Origin: Noviluteimonas lactosilytica
Lineage (GTDB): Bacteria > Pseudomonadota > Gammaproteobacteria > Xanthomonadales > Xanthomonadaceae
NCBI RefSeq assembly: GCF_020866925.1
Contig: NZ_JAJGAK010000001.1
Coordinates: 1,222,189-1,286,188, forward strand
Length of the DNA stretch: 64,000 nt
Direction: 5' to 3'
This document shows positions 1 through 8,756 of this stretch, piece by piece. The first letter of the stretch is position 1. Every line of letters begins with the position of its first letter. The translations under genes and the position numbers were made by a program. Below the pieces are notes generated by a model, which searched no databases, had not been told where the DNA came from, and was given only the letters and a program-made list of their open reading frames with translations.

Positions 1-24
1 GTTCTTGGCGCTGAAAGTCTTCAT
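1..24 (-). CDS. rplM: Probable 50S ribosomal protein L13, first 8 codons (partial)
   Basis: Only the first eight codons are inside the window, reading MKTFSAKN on the minus strand from the ATG at 22-24. This matches the usual start of ribosomal protein L13 (MKTF-AK-), and rplM-rpsI lying next to coq7/speD/clp is the arrangement expected in xanthomonads. A weak purine-rich ribosome binding site (AAGAAGAG) precedes it. The identification rests on eight residues plus context. Confidence 0.6.
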
Positions 25-207
25 GCGTAACTCTTCTTGGGTACATGGTCGGGCTTGTTCCGGCGACCCGTTGCAGGAGCCGGAAGGTTGCCGCGCGATG
101 TAGGGCGGAACAAAAGAGGCGGAATGATAGCCGCGCCCCGGGGCCGCCGCAACCCTTCAGGTCGCGTGGATCGCGGGGGCGGCGGGCCATCCGGGGGGCG
201 CGGGGCC

Positions 208-642
208 TTATTTGGCCTGCGGCGCGGCCGCCGGGACCAGGCGCACGGAGCCCTTGATGTACTCGATGTACTCGGGGAACTCGAGGCCGTTGTTCTTGTT
301 GGCGTCGTACGCCGACATGGGCGGCGCCGACTTGCCGAGGCGCTGCACGATCAGCAGGTTGGCGAACTCGCCCGCTTCGAGCTTCCCGCTCTTGTCGGCA
401 TCCTGGCGCACGAACTCGGCCTGCATGCGCTGCATCACCATGTCGCTGCGCAGCGCGGCCCAACCGACGAGGAACTCGTTCTTCGACAGCGTGCCGTTCT
501 TGTCGGTGTCCCACTGGGCGAACACGGCGTCGGGACCGCCCTGCTGCTGCGCGGCGGCGGGTTGCGCGGGCGCAGGCTTGTTCTGCGCGAACGCCGGCGA
601 AGCGGCCACGAGCGCGATCAGGAAAACGTTGCGGATGTTCAT
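208..642 (-). CDS. Secreted EF-hand calcium-binding protein
   Basis: A 144-residue protein with an N-terminal signal peptide (residues 1-19, cleavage after AFA) and an Ala/Pro/Gln-rich linker. Three EF-hand-type loops follow: DTDKNGTLSKNE, DADKSGKLEAGE and DANKNNGLEFPE, all with the D-x-D/N-x-D/N-G-x-L pattern. It is probably a periplasmic or exported calcium-binding protein; the target is unknown. It is transcribed divergently from coq7 with under 50 bp between the starts. The 25-207 stretch downstream holds no recognisable gene. Confidence 0.85.
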   Translation of the reverse strand: MNIRNVFLIALVAASPAFAQNKPAPAQPAAAQQQGGPDAVFAQWDTDKNGTLSKNEFLVGWAALRSDMVMQRMQAEFVRQDADKSGKLEAGEFANLLIVQRLGKSAPPMSAYDANKNNGLEFPEYIEYIKGSVRLVPAAAPQAK

Positions 643-689
643 GCGGCCTCCGAGGGGGAACTGAGCGCCCGGAAGTTTAAACTGCCCCC

Positions 690-1328
690 ATGGACCGCGC
701 CCTGACCCCGCTCGATCGCGTGCTGGCCGATGCCCAGAACGCCCTCTCCACCGTCTTCGGCCGCCCCGACGCGGGCCGCGCGAACCCGGCCGGAGACACC
801 GCCGACGTGGTCATGGAGGACGATGAACGCCGCCACGCGGCCGGGCTCATGCGCATCAACCATGTCGGCGAAGTCTGCGCGCAGGCGCTTTACGTCGGCC
901 AGGCCGCGGTCGCGCGCGACCCGCGCACGCGCGAGCAACTGCTGGCCGCCGCCGCCGAGGAAACCGACCACCTCGCGTGGTGCGCAGACCGCCTCGCCGA
1001 ACTCGATTCGCGCCCCAGCCTGCTCAACCCCGTCTGGTACGCCGGCAGCTACGCGATCGGCGTGATCGCCGGCCTGCGCGGCGATGGCTGGAACCTGGGC
1101 TTCGTCGTGGAAACCGAACGCCAGGTCGAAGCCCACCTGCACGAACACCTCGAGCAACTTCCCGCCGCCGACCTGCGGAGCCGCGCGATCCTCGAAACGA
1201 TGAAGGAAGACGAAGCACGCCACGCCGACCATGCGCAGGCGCAAGGCGCGCGCGTGTTGCCGCAACCGGTGCCGACCATCATGGCGGCCGCATCGAACCT
1301 GATGAAGACGATCGCCTACCGCATCTGA
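690..1328 (+). CDS. coq7: Coq7-type demethoxyubiquinone hydroxylase
   Basis: A 212-residue di-iron carboxylate monooxygenase that hydroxylates 2-polyprenyl-3-methyl-6-methoxy-1,4-benzoquinone in ubiquinone biosynthesis, working at the inner membrane. The sequence shows paired helices with iron-ligand motifs: [12 protein letters not shown] followed by EETDHLAWC in the first half, and [14 protein letters not shown] followed by [11 protein letters not shown] in the second. Length and the [16 protein letters not shown] start region fit the bacterial family. It is single-gene between the divergent EF-hand gene and a shared terminator with speD. Confidence 0.95.
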   Translation: MDRALTPLDRVLADAQNALSTVFGRPDAGRANPAGDTADVVMEDDERRHAAGLMRINHVGEVCAQALYVGQAAVARDPRTREQLLAAAAEETDHLAWCADRLAELDSRPSLLNPVWYAGSYAIGVIAGLRGDGWNLGFVVETERQVEAHLHEHLEQLPAADLRSRAILETMKEDEARHADHAQAQGARVLPQPVPTIMAAASNLMKTIAYRI

Positions 1329-1347
1329 CGCGATCGGCGACGCAAAC

Positions 1348-1376
1348 AAAAAGGCCGGCGATTCGCCGGCCTTTTT
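1348..1376. terminator. Bidirectional rho-independent terminator between coq7 and speD
   Basis: A GC-rich perfect stem (AAAAAGGCCGGCG, loop ATT, complement) with A5 on one side and T5 on the other, placed between the convergent ends of coq7 and speD. It can serve both strands. Confidence 0.9.
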
Positions 1377-1380
1377 CGTA

Positions 1381-2172
1381 TCACTCGGACAAATTTCGCC
1401 CGTGGTACAGCTCTTCGATTTCGCGCTTGAGGCGCGCCTCGATCTTCATGCGCTCCTTGAACGAGAGGTTCTTCGCCTTCTCTTCGAAGAGGTAGTTGTC
1501 GAGGTCGAATTCCTTCAGGTGCATCTTCGTGTGGAAGATGTTTTCCTGGTAGACGTTGACGTCGAGCATCTCGTAGCGCGACTTCACGTTCTTCGCCAGG
1601 TAGTCCTGGATCGAGTTGATCTTGTGGTCGATGTAATGCTTCTTGCCCTTGATGTCGCGGGTGAAGCCACGCACGCGGTAGTCCATCACCACGATGTCGG
1701 ATTCGAGCGACTCGATCAGGTAGTTCAATGCCTTCAGCGGCGAGATCACGCCGCAGGTCGCGACGTCGATGTCGGCGCGGAAAGTCGCGATGCCGTTGTC
1801 CGGATGGGTTTCCGGGTACGTGTGCACCGTGATGTGCGACTTGTCCATGTGCGCGACCACCGCCTCGGAGATCACGCCCTTGGCGAGCGCCTTCTCCACG
1901 ACCGGCTGTTCGCTGATCAGGATGGTCACCGACGCGCCCTGCGGGTCGTAATCCTGGCGGGCGACGTTGAGGATGTTCGCGCCGATGATCTCCGCCACGT
2001 CCGTCAGGATCTGGGTGAGGCGGTCGGCGTTGTATTCCTCGTCGATGTATTCGATGTAGCGCTGGCGCTGCTCTTCCGACACCGCGTAGCAGACGTCGTA
2101 GATGTTGAACGACAGCGCCTTGGTCAGGTTGTTGAAACCCTGGAGCTTGAGGCGCGGCAGCGGCTTGACCAT
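1381..2172 (-). CDS. speD: S-adenosylmethionine decarboxylase proenzyme (E. coli type)
   Basis: A 263-residue enzyme that makes the aminopropyl donor for spermidine synthesis. It follows E. coli SpeD along its length (for example [38 protein letters not shown] and the GRN C-terminus). The self-cleavage site that creates the pyruvoyl group is K111-S112 in [14 protein letters not shown]. The start at 2172 ([10 protein letters not shown]) is chosen because it aligns with the family; an in-frame extension to 2235 has no family support. Confidence 0.95.
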   Translation of the reverse strand: MVKPLPRLKLQGFNNLTKALSFNIYDVCYAVSEEQRQRYIEYIDEEYNADRLTQILTDVAEIIGANILNVARQDYDPQGASVTILISEQPVVEKALAKGVISEAVVAHMDKSHITVHTYPETHPDNGIATFRADIDVATCGVISPLKALNYLIESLESDIVVMDYRVRGFTRDIKGKKHYIDHKINSIQDYLAKNVKSRYEMLDVNVYQENIFHTKMHLKEFDLDNYLFEEKAKNLSFKERMKIEARLKREIEELYHGRNLSE

Positions 2173-2347
2173 CTGTCGAATCCTTGGGTGGTGCACGGCG
2201 AGGGGGTGCCGTCGAGGGGCGCGATTATGCGGCATGCGGGCCCGTAGGGGGATCGCGCGGCGTGCACGCTATCTACCGCTGCTCGGAAATTGGGCCTAAG
2301 CTCCAGCGATCCCCCGTTCCACTCCCCTTGTTCACGACGCCGAGCCC

Positions 2348-3037
2348 ATGAGCCCAACCCTGTCGCCGCACGCCACGCCGCTCCGTCGCGCCACCAGTCC
2401 CCTTGCCCCCGACGCGCCCACGCTGGAGCGTTTCCTCGCCCAGTGCCACCGCCGTCGCTATCCCACGCGCACCGATGTCTTCCGCCCCGGCGACCCGGCC
2501 GGCACGCTCTATTACGTCGTCAACGGCTCGGTGAGCATCATCACCGAGGAAGACGACGGGCGTGAGCTGGTGCTCGGCTACCTCGGCGCCGGCGAGTTCG
2601 TCGGCGAGATGGGCCTGTTCATCGAAACCGAGAAGCGCGAAGTGGCGCTGCGCACGCGCACGCCCTGCGAGCTCGCCGAGATCAGCTACGAGCGCCTGTA
2701 TCAACTGCTGCTCGGCCCGCTGGTCGCCGACGCGCCGAAGATCCTCTACATGATCGGCGCGCAGCTTTCGCGCCGCCTGCTCGATACGAGCCGCAAGGCC
2801 GGTCGCCTCGCCTTCCTCGACGTCACCGACCGCATCGTGCGCACGCTCCACGACCTGGCCCGCGAGCCGGAATCGATGAGCCATCCGCAGGGCACGCAGC
2901 TGCGCGTGTCGCGCCAGGAGCTCGCGCGCCTGGTCGGTTGCTCGCGCGAAATGGCGGGCCGCGTGCTCAAGAAGCTCGAAGCCGAGGGCAAGCTCCACGC
3001 CCGCGGCAAGACCGTCGTGCTGTACGGGACGCGCTGA
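2348..3037 (+). CDS. clp: Clp, CRP/FNR-family global regulator
   Basis: A 229-residue transcription factor with an N-terminal cyclic-nucleotide-binding-fold barrel (YVVNGSVSII, LGAGEFVGEMGLF, ~residues 50-120) and a C-terminal winged helix-turn-helix (VSRQELARLVGCSREMAGRVLKKLEAEGKL, ~190-220). Order and sequence match the xanthomonad Clp protein, which in Xanthomonas and Lysobacter controls exoenzymes, adhesion and antibiotic production and whose DNA binding is blocked by cyclic di-GMP. It diverges from speD. Its own ligand response cannot be read from sequence alone. Confidence 0.93.
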   Translation: MSPTLSPHATPLRRATSPLAPDAPTLERFLAQCHRRRYPTRTDVFRPGDPAGTLYYVVNGSVSIITEEDDGRELVLGYLGAGEFVGEMGLFIETEKREVALRTRTPCELAEISYERLYQLLLGPLVADAPKILYMIGAQLSRRLLDTSRKAGRLAFLDVTDRIVRTLHDLAREPESMSHPQGTQLRVSRQELARLVGCSREMAGRVLKKLEAEGKLHARGKTVVLYGTR

Positions 3038-3489
3038 TGGAAGCCGACGCCGCCGTGACCCTGCGGGTACGAGGCGTCGGCCCGGACGACGCGAAGGCGG
3101 TCGCCGCCCTGCTCGACGTGCTCGGCTATCCGTGCACGGCCGAGGAAGCCACCGCGCGCATCGCGGCCTGCCGTGAAGAACCGCGGCAGTTCCTGGTGCT
3201 CTGCGAATGCAACGGCGAGCCCGCCGGGCTCGCCGCGATGAAGCTGAACTACTCGATCACGCGCGGCGCCGACGTCGCGCGCATCACCGCGATGGTCGTC
3301 GACGAAGCGCACCACGGCGTTGGCATCGGTCGGCGCCTGCTGCGCGAAATGGAAACGCTCGCGCGCCGCAACGGCGCGGTGCGGCTCGAAGTCACCAGCA
3401 ATCCTTCACGCAGCGGCGCGCACGCCTTCTATCACGCGTGCGGGTACTCGGATGGGTCGCGGCACTTCGTGAAGCTGCTGGGCGACTGA
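3037..3489 (+). CDS. GNAT-family N-acetyltransferase
   Basis: A 150-residue acetyltransferase. The acetyl-CoA motif A is clear: ITAMVVDEAHHGVGIGRRLL (V-x4-R/H-G-x-G-I-G), followed by a motif B region ending AFYHACGY. The ATG shares its A with the TGA of clp (TGATG), so the two are probably translationally coupled. The acceptor substrate is unknown. Confidence 0.88.
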   Translation: MEADAAVTLRVRGVGPDDAKAVAALLDVLGYPCTAEEATARIAACREEPRQFLVLCECNGEPAGLAAMKLNYSITRGADVARITAMVVDEAHHGVGIGRRLLREMETLARRNGAVRLEVTSNPSRSGAHAFYHACGYSDGSRHFVKLLGD

Positions 3490-3491
3490 GG

Positions 3492-3552
3492 AGCAAAAAC
3501 AGGGGTCAGAGCACCATTTCGACGAAATGGTGCTCTGACCCCTGTTTTTGCT
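3492..3552. repeat. 61-bp perfect palindrome (30-bp arms), repeat or terminator
   Basis: The 30-nt arms AGCAAAAACAGGGGTCAGAG... at 3492-3521 and 3523-3552 are exact reverse complements around one central base. It lies between the convergent ends of the acetyltransferase and HAD genes, so its hairpin could terminate both. The outer 24 nt of one arm recur at 55134-55157, so this is a dispersed repeat and not a simple terminator. Confidence 0.9.
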
Positions 3553-3561
3553 TGCCTCTGG

Positions 3562-4260
3562 TTACTCGCCGCCGCGCTCGACGCAACCCCAGTTGAGGAT
3601 CGGCGTGCCAGCCGGCAACACGCGGCGGAACATCTCGATGCGGCCCGGCTTCGGGTTCACCACCACCGGCTTGCGCGCCGCGAGCAGCAACGGCAAATCG
3701 GCTGCGCTGTCGGAATACGCGACTTCGATCGGCCCATAGCCCGCGCCGCGCACCATGCGCATCTTGTTTTCGTGGTGGCAGTGCTCGCGCGTGACGAGGC
3801 CGCCGAGGAAAGGGCGCGAGAGGCTGCCGATCACGGGCAGGTCCTTGTGCGCGACGAAGTCGAGGATCGCGCGCGCGAGTTCCGGCGGCGCGCCGGTGGC
3901 GACGAGGACGCGGTCGCCGGCCTTGCGATGCGCTTCGAGCACTGCGAGCGCCTTCGGAAGCAGGCGCGAACGGATGCGTTGTTCGTCGCTCGCGACGTAT
4001 TGGTCGATCAGCCTGTCGAGCTCGTTGCGCTCATGCAGTCCAAGCGTTCCGATCCAAAGGAACCCCGAGATCCCGAACCGCCGCGTCGGCAGGAACGCGA
4101 CGAGCGGCAGCAGCAAGGGCGCGGCGAGGATCGCCGCAACGCGACGCCACCAGCTGCGCTTGATCAGCCACAGCACCAGGTGTCCGCCCGAATCGCCGTC
4201 GTACAGCGTGTGGTCGAAGTCGAAGACGACCAGCGGCGGCGTTGCGTCGTTGGCGCTCAT
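3562..4260 (-). CDS. HAD-superfamily phosphatase (HAD-IB type)
   Basis: A 232-residue protein with the HAD signatures: motif [14 protein letters not shown] (nucleophile D15), motif [10 protein letters not shown], and motif [17 protein letters not shown] hydrophobic stretch ([14 protein letters not shown]) lies in the cap region. HAD-IB members include phosphoserine phosphatase-like enzymes; the substrate here is unknown. Its ATG overlaps the trpC stop (ATGA), so it is probably the last gene of the trp operon. It could be a phosphatase recruited for an unrelated small molecule. Confidence 0.88.
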   Translation of the reverse strand: MSANDATPPLVVFDFDHTLYDGDSGGHLVLWLIKRSWWRRVAAILAAPLLLPLVAFLPTRRFGISGFLWIGTLGLHERNELDRLIDQYVASDEQRIRSRLLPKALAVLEAHRKAGDRVLVATGAPPELARAILDFVAHKDLPVIGSLSRPFLGGLVTREHCHHENKMRMVRGAGYGPIEVAYSDSAADLPLLLAARKPVVVNPKPGRIEMFRRVLPAGTPILNWGCVERGGE

Positions 4261-5045
4261 GCGAACAACTCGCGCAGCGCTTTGCCCGGATCCTGCGCAC
4301 GCATGAAGGTTTCGCCGACGAGGAACGCGTTGATGCCCGCGTCGCGCATGCGCGCCACGTCGGCGCGCGTGCCGATGCCGCTCTCGGTGACGAGGATGCG
4401 GTCGCGCGGCACCGCGTCGCGCAGTGCGAGCGTGGTGTCGAGCGACACGTCGAAGGTGCGCAGGTTGCGGTTGTTCACGCCGAGCAGCGGCGCGGGCACC
4501 TGCAGCGCGCGTTCGAGTTCGTCGATGTCGTGGACTTCCACCAGCACGTCCATGCCGAGTTCGAGCGCGAACACGGTGAGGTCGGCCAGCTGCAGGTCGT
4601 CGAGCGCGGCGACGATCAACAGGATGCAGTCGGCGCCGAGCGCGCGCGCTTCGTAGACCTGGTAGGCGTCGATCGTGAAGTCCTTGCGCAGCACCGGCAA
4701 CGCGCAGGCCTCGCGGGCCTGCCGCAGGTACGCGTTGCTGCCCTGGAAGTAGTCCACGTCGGTGAGCACGGACAAGCACGCCGCGCCGCCGGCTTCGTAG
4801 CTGCGCGCGATGGCCGCGGGATCGAAGTTCGCGCGGATCACGCCCTTCGACGGGCTCGCCTTCTTCACCTCGGCGATCACCGCGGGCAGGTCCCGTGCAC
4901 GCTTGTCGCGGATCGCCTGCGCGAATCCGCGCGGCGCCGGCTGCGCGAGCGCTGCTTCGCGCATCACGGCGAGTGGACGCATGCGCTGGCGTTCTTCGAT
5001 TTCCTCGACCTTGCGCGCGAGGATGGCCTGCAACACGTCGTTCAT
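4257..5045 (-). CDS. trpC: Indole-3-glycerol phosphate synthase
   Basis: A 262-residue monofunctional TIM-barrel enzyme that converts carboxyphenylaminodeoxyribulose phosphate to indole-3-glycerol phosphate in tryptophan synthesis. Signatures include [14 protein letters not shown] (catalytic lysine and phosphate site), [21 protein letters not shown] and [12 protein letters not shown]. It is not fused to TrpF. It starts 16 bp after the end of the preceding monooxygenase gene. Confidence 0.96.
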   Translation of the reverse strand: MNDVLQAILARKVEEIEERQRMRPLAVMREAALAQPAPRGFAQAIRDKRARDLPAVIAEVKKASPSKGVIRANFDPAAIARSYEAGGAACLSVLTDVDYFQGSNAYLRQAREACALPVLRKDFTIDAYQVYEARALGADCILLIVAALDDLQLADLTVFALELGMDVLVEVHDIDELERALQVPAPLLGVNNRNLRTFDVSLDTTLALRDAVPRDRILVTESGIGTRADVARMRDAGINAFLVGETFMRAQDPGKALRELFA

Positions 5046-5061
5046 GCGGTCATTCTGCCCG

Positions 5062-5409
5062 TTATCCCCGCGTCGGCTTGCCATAGGCGCGTTCGACTTT
5101 CGCCACGCGCAACTCGAAGTGCGCGTACCAATGGTTGCGGCCGTGCGCGCGCGTCGCCGCATGGTCGGCCTGGTGTTTCCACGCGCTGATCGCCGCTTCG
5201 CTCGCCCAGTACGAGACGGTGATGCCGAAGCCGTCGCTCCCGCGCACGGTTTCCGCGCCGAGGTAGCCGGGCTGTTGCTCCGCGAGCGCGAGCATGCGGT
5301 CGGCGGCTTCGGCGTACCCGGGTTCGTCCTCGCCATTGCGCAGCGAAGAGAAGATCACCGCGTAATACGGCGGGTCGGGCAGCGCTGCGAATCCCGGCGG
5401 CAAGGTCAT
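5062..5409 (-). CDS. Antibiotic biosynthesis monooxygenase (ABM) domain protein
   Basis: A 115-residue ferredoxin-like-fold protein with the ABM pattern [10 protein letters not shown], then [13 protein letters not shown], then [21 protein letters not shown]. Such proteins act as cofactor-free monooxygenases or small-molecule-binding proteins. The start ATG overlaps the trpD stop (ATGA) and trpC follows, so it is embedded in the trp operon. No role in tryptophan synthesis is established; it may handle a by-product or simply share the promoter. Confidence 0.85.
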   Translation of the reverse strand: MTLPPGFAALPDPPYYAVIFSSLRNGEDEPGYAEAADRMLALAEQQPGYLGAETVRGSDGFGITVSYWASEAAISAWKHQADHAATRAHGRNHWYAHFELRVAKVERAYGKPTRG

Positions 5410-6446
5410 GGGTCGACTTCCGCGAGGCTGCGCGTGGTGGAGACGAACTCGTCGAGCTTCGCGCGCGCAGCACCGGATGCAATCGTGCGTCGCGCGAGCG
5501 CGATGCCTTCGTCGAACGATTCCGCGAGCCCCGCGACATACAGCGCCGCGCCCGAATTCAACGCGACGATCTCGCGCGGCAGGCCCGGCATGTCTTCCAG
5601 CGCCGCGAGCAACATGATCTTCGACTCGCCCGCGTCGTTGACCCGCAGGTTGCGCGAGGCGGCCATCGCGATGCCGAAGTCTTCCGGATGCACGTCGTAT
5701 TCGCGCACCACGCCATCGCGCAGTTCGCCGACCAGCGTGCCGGCGCCGAGCGAGATCTCGTCCATGCCGTCGCGGCCCCACACGACCAGCGCACGCTGCG
5801 CGCCGAGTTCCTGCAGCACGCGCACCTGGATGCCGACGAGATCGGGATGGAACACGCCCATCAGGATGTTCGACGCGCCCGCGGGATTGGTGAGCGGGCC
5901 GAGGATGTTGAAGATCGTGCGCACGCCCATTTCGCGGCGCACCGGCGCGACGACCTTCATCGCCGGATGGTGCAGCGGCGCGAACATGAAGCCGATGCCG
6001 GTGCGCTCGATGCATTCGGCGACGCGCTCGGGTGAGAGTTCGATCTTCGCGTCCAGCGCTTCGAGCACGTCCGCGCTGCCCGACTTCGACGACACGCCGC
6101 GACCGCCGTGCTTCGCCACGCGCCCGCCCGCCGCGGCGACGACGAACATCGACGCGGTGGAAATGTTGAACGAACTCGCGCCGTCGCCGCCGGTTCCGAC
6201 GATGTCGACAAGATGCGTGCGATCGCGCACCGGCACCGGCAGCGCGAACTCGCGCAGCACCGACGCCGCGCCGGCGATCTCGCCGACGGTTTCCTTCTTG
6301 ACGCGCAGGCCGGTGAGGATCGCCGCGGTCATCGTCGGCGACACTTCGCCGCGCATGATCGCGCGCATCAACTCGACCATCTCGTCGTGGAAGATCTCGC
6401 GATGCTCGATCGTGCGTTGCAACGCTTCCTGGGGCGTGAGGGCCAT
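5406..6446 (-). CDS. trpD: Anthranilate phosphoribosyltransferase
   Basis: A 346-residue enzyme joining anthranilate to PRPP. Visible signatures: the glycine-rich PRPP loop [59 protein letters not shown] and [14 protein letters not shown]. The start [10 protein letters not shown] at 6446 lies 2 bp after trpG, which suggests coupling. Second gene of the operon. Confidence 0.97.
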   Translation of the reverse strand: MALTPQEALQRTIEHREIFHDEMVELMRAIMRGEVSPTMTAAILTGLRVKKETVGEIAGAASVLREFALPVPVRDRTHLVDIVGTGGDGASSFNISTASMFVVAAAGGRVAKHGGRGVSSKSGSADVLEALDAKIELSPERVAECIERTGIGFMFAPLHHPAMKVVAPVRREMGVRTIFNILGPLTNPAGASNILMGVFHPDLVGIQVRVLQELGAQRALVVWGRDGMDEISLGAGTLVGELRDGVVREYDVHPEDFGIAMAASRNLRVNDAGESKIMLLAALEDMPGLPREIVALNSGAALYVAGLAESFDEGIALARRTIASGAARAKLDEFVSTTRSLAEVDP

Positions 6447-6448
6447 CG

Positions 6449-7027
6449 TCAGCGTTCCAGGAAATTCTTGAGCAGCGCGTGCCCGTGTTCGGTGAGGATC
6501 GACTCGGGATGGAACTGCACGCCTTCGACCGGCAACGTGCGATGGCGCAGGCCCATGATCTCGTCGAACGAACCGTCCGCGTTCTCCGTCCACGCCGTGA
6601 TTTCGAGGCAGTCCGGCAACGTATCCTTCGCGACGACGAGCGAGTGGTAGCGCGTCGCTTCGTATCCATCGGGCAGCCCGGCGAACACGCCGAGGCCTTC
6701 GTGGCGGATGCGCGAGGTCTTGCCGTGCATGATCGTCTTCGCGCGCACGACGTCGCCGCCGTAGACCTGGCCGAGGCTCTGGTGGCCCAGGCACACCCCG
6801 AACACCGGAATGCGCGGGCCGAGTTCGCGGATCACATCGAGCGACACGCCCGCATCGTTCGGCGTGCCGGGCCCCGGCGAAATCATGATGCGTTCCGGCG
6901 CGAGCTTCTCGATTTCCCCCACCGTCAGCGCATCGTTGCGCACGACCTGGACTTCCGCCCCCAACGTCTGCAGGTACTGCACGAGGTTGAAGGTGAAGCT
7001 GTCGTAGTTGTCGATCATCAACAGCAT
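6449..7027 (-). CDS. trpG: Anthranilate synthase component II (glutamine amidotransferase)
   Basis: A 192-residue class I amidotransferase supplying ammonia to TrpE. It has [15 protein letters not shown], the oxyanion region [10 protein letters not shown], the nucleophile C79 in [11 protein letters not shown], and the terminal HPES. The start is the ATG at 7027, the conserved N-terminus of the family. This codon lies inside the island attachment site, so everything upstream, including the ribosome binding site (AAGGTGA), now comes from the island. An in-frame extension upstream to 7099 is not family-like. trpE is not in the window. Confidence 0.96.
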   Translation of the reverse strand: MLLMIDNYDSFTFNLVQYLQTLGAEVQVVRNDALTVGEIEKLAPERIMISPGPGTPNDAGVSLDVIRELGPRIPVFGVCLGHQSLGQVYGGDVVRAKTIMHGKTSRIRHEGLGVFAGLPDGYEATRYHSLVVAKDTLPDCLEITAWTENADGSFDEIMGLRHRTLPVEGVQFHPESILTEHGHALLKNFLER

Positions 7028-7029
7028 GG
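7011..7029. other. attL: left attachment site of the island, at the trpG start codon
   Basis: The 19-bp sequence TCGATCATCAACAGCATGG is identical to 35859-35877 and shares a 16-nt core with 41636-41651. Read on the minus strand it encodes the first residues of TrpG (MLLMID). An integrase gene lies inside the other end, so this is best read as the junction where the island entered trpG while restoring its coding sequence. Confidence 0.9.
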
Positions 7030-7080
7030 CGCCAATATCACCTTGAATTTGCAGGATCTTTTCCGCCAAAGCTGAGCGCT

Positions 7081-7100
7081 GGACCACCTTTGGGACCACC
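7081..7100. repeat. Candidate arm-type integrase sites, left end
   Basis: Two copies of GGACCACC start at 7081 and 7093, 12 bp apart. The same octamer pair with the same 12-bp period occurs near the right end at 35719 and 35731. Paired subterminal direct repeats inside both ends are typical of integrase arm-binding sites. The rest of 7028-7283 holds no recognisable gene. Confidence 0.6.
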
Positions 7101-7283
7101 TCGGCCGGCGGACGGGTGCCACGAGCCGATACATGATGCCTCCACCCTGCCTGTATTCATACGCGGCTCGTTGAGGCGGTCCTCAGCCCCATGTCCGCGC
7201 CCCGCATCGGTACGCAGATCGATTCCTCGAATTTCCGGGCGTTGGCAATCGATTGCGCCAAGGGGCCAAGGGCTTCAGCGCGC

Positions 7284-8756
7284 TCAATGCTGAATTTCTG
7301 ATCGCGGGAGCCCTGCAGCCACCTCACGAAACGAGGCCAGGGCGGCCTCTAGGTGTTCGATGATCTCCAGCGCGAGCACATCCGGCGACGGAAGATTGTC
7401 GAGATCGTCGAGGCTGTCGTCTTTGAGCCAGAAGATGTCCAAGCTGGCTTTGTCGCGCGCAACCAGGTCCTTGTAGTCGAAATAGCGGAATCGCTCCGAC
7501 TCCTTGCGCTTATGGCGATTGGCTGGGCTGTATGCGTCGACGAATTCCTGCAGATCCTCGCGGCGCAACTGCTTGGTCTTCAGGGTGAAGTGCTTGTTGG
7601 TGCGCAGGTCGTAGATCCACACCCCCTTGGTGTGGACCTTGCCGTCCTTTGGCTTGGCGTCGAAGAACAGCACGTTCGCCTTGACGCCTTGGGCATAGAA
7701 GATGCCGGTGGGCAGACGCAGCAGCGTGTGGACGTCGCAGGTTTCCAATAGCTTGCGGCGGATCTTCTCGCCGGCGCCGCCTTCGAACAGCACGTTGTCC
7801 GGCAGCACCACCGCAGCCTGGCCGGTTATCTTGAGCATCGAGACGATGTGCTGAAGGAAGTTGAGCTGCTTATTCGAAGTGGTCTGCCAGAAGTCCTGGC
7901 GCTCGTAGGTGAGCGCGTCGCGGTCCTCCTCGCCATCCTCGTTGGTGATGGTCATGCTGCTCTTCTTGCCGAAGGGCGGATTGGCCAGCACGTAGTCGAA
8001 CTTCTGCTTCGGCTCGGAAATCAGGGCGTCGGAGCGATCCACTGTCGGTTCGCCGTCGAGGTCACCGACGTTGTGCAGGAACAGATTCATCAGGCACAGA
8101 CGGCGTGTGGCGGCGACGATCTCGTTGCCGAAGAAGGTCTTGTGCTTCAGGAATTTCTGTTGGTTCTTGTCCAGCTTCACGCCGTTACGGGTGAGCCAGT
8201 TATAGGCGCCGAGGAAGAAGCCGCCGGTGCCACAGGCCGGGTCGGCGATGGTCTTGCCGGGGTCAGGCTGCACACATTCGACTATTGCCTCGATCAGCAC
8301 GCGCGGGGTGAAGTACTGACCGGCGCCGCTCTTGGTGTCTTCGGCATTCTTCTGCAGCAGGCCTTCGTACAGGTCGCCCTTGGTGTCAGCGTCGAGGCTG
8401 ATCCAATTCTCGGCGTCGATCATCTGCACGAGCCGCGCTAGCTTGGCCGGGTCCTGGATCTTGTTCTGCGCCTTGAAGAAGATCGCGCCGAGCATGTCGG
8501 GCTCTTCGCCCAGCTTGTGCAGGACCTTCAGGTAGTGCGCTTCCAGCGGCTCGCCGGTTTTGCCGCGCAGGCCGGTCCAGTCGCAGCTCTTGGGGATGTG
8601 GGTGTCGCGGTTGTAGGGAGGCTGCGAATATTCGTGGGCCAGTTTCAGGAACAGCAAGTAAGTCAGCTGTTCGAGGTAGTCGCCGTATCCGACGCCGTCG
8701 TCGCGCAAGGTGTGGCAGAAATTCCAGATCTTCTGGACGAGGGCGGTGCTGTTCAT
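7284..8756 (-). CDS. hsdM: Type I restriction-modification system, methyltransferase subunit
   Basis: A 490-residue N6-adenine methyltransferase. It has an N-terminal helical HsdM domain, the SAM-binding motif DPACGTGGFF (~residue 175) and the catalytic NPPF motif (YVLANPPFGKK). It forms the M2S complex with the specificity subunit and, with HsdR, the restriction complex. Its ATG overlaps the hsdS stop (ATGA). It is the last gene of an hsdR-hsdS-hsdM transcription unit. Confidence 0.96.
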   Translation of the reverse strand: MNSTALVQKIWNFCHTLRDDGVGYGDYLEQLTYLLFLKLAHEYSQPPYNRDTHIPKSCDWTGLRGKTGEPLEAHYLKVLHKLGEEPDMLGAIFFKAQNKIQDPAKLARLVQMIDAENWISLDADTKGDLYEGLLQKNAEDTKSGAGQYFTPRVLIEAIVECVQPDPGKTIADPACGTGGFFLGAYNWLTRNGVKLDKNQQKFLKHKTFFGNEIVAATRRLCLMNLFLHNVGDLDGEPTVDRSDALISEPKQKFDYVLANPPFGKKSSMTITNEDGEEDRDALTYERQDFWQTTSNKQLNFLQHIVSMLKITGQAAVVLPDNVLFEGGAGEKIRRKLLETCDVHTLLRLPTGIFYAQGVKANVLFFDAKPKDGKVHTKGVWIYDLRTNKHFTLKTKQLRREDLQEFVDAYSPANRHKRKESERFRYFDYKDLVARDKASLDIFWLKDDSLDDLDNLPSPDVLALEIIEHLEAALASFREVAAGLPRSEIQH

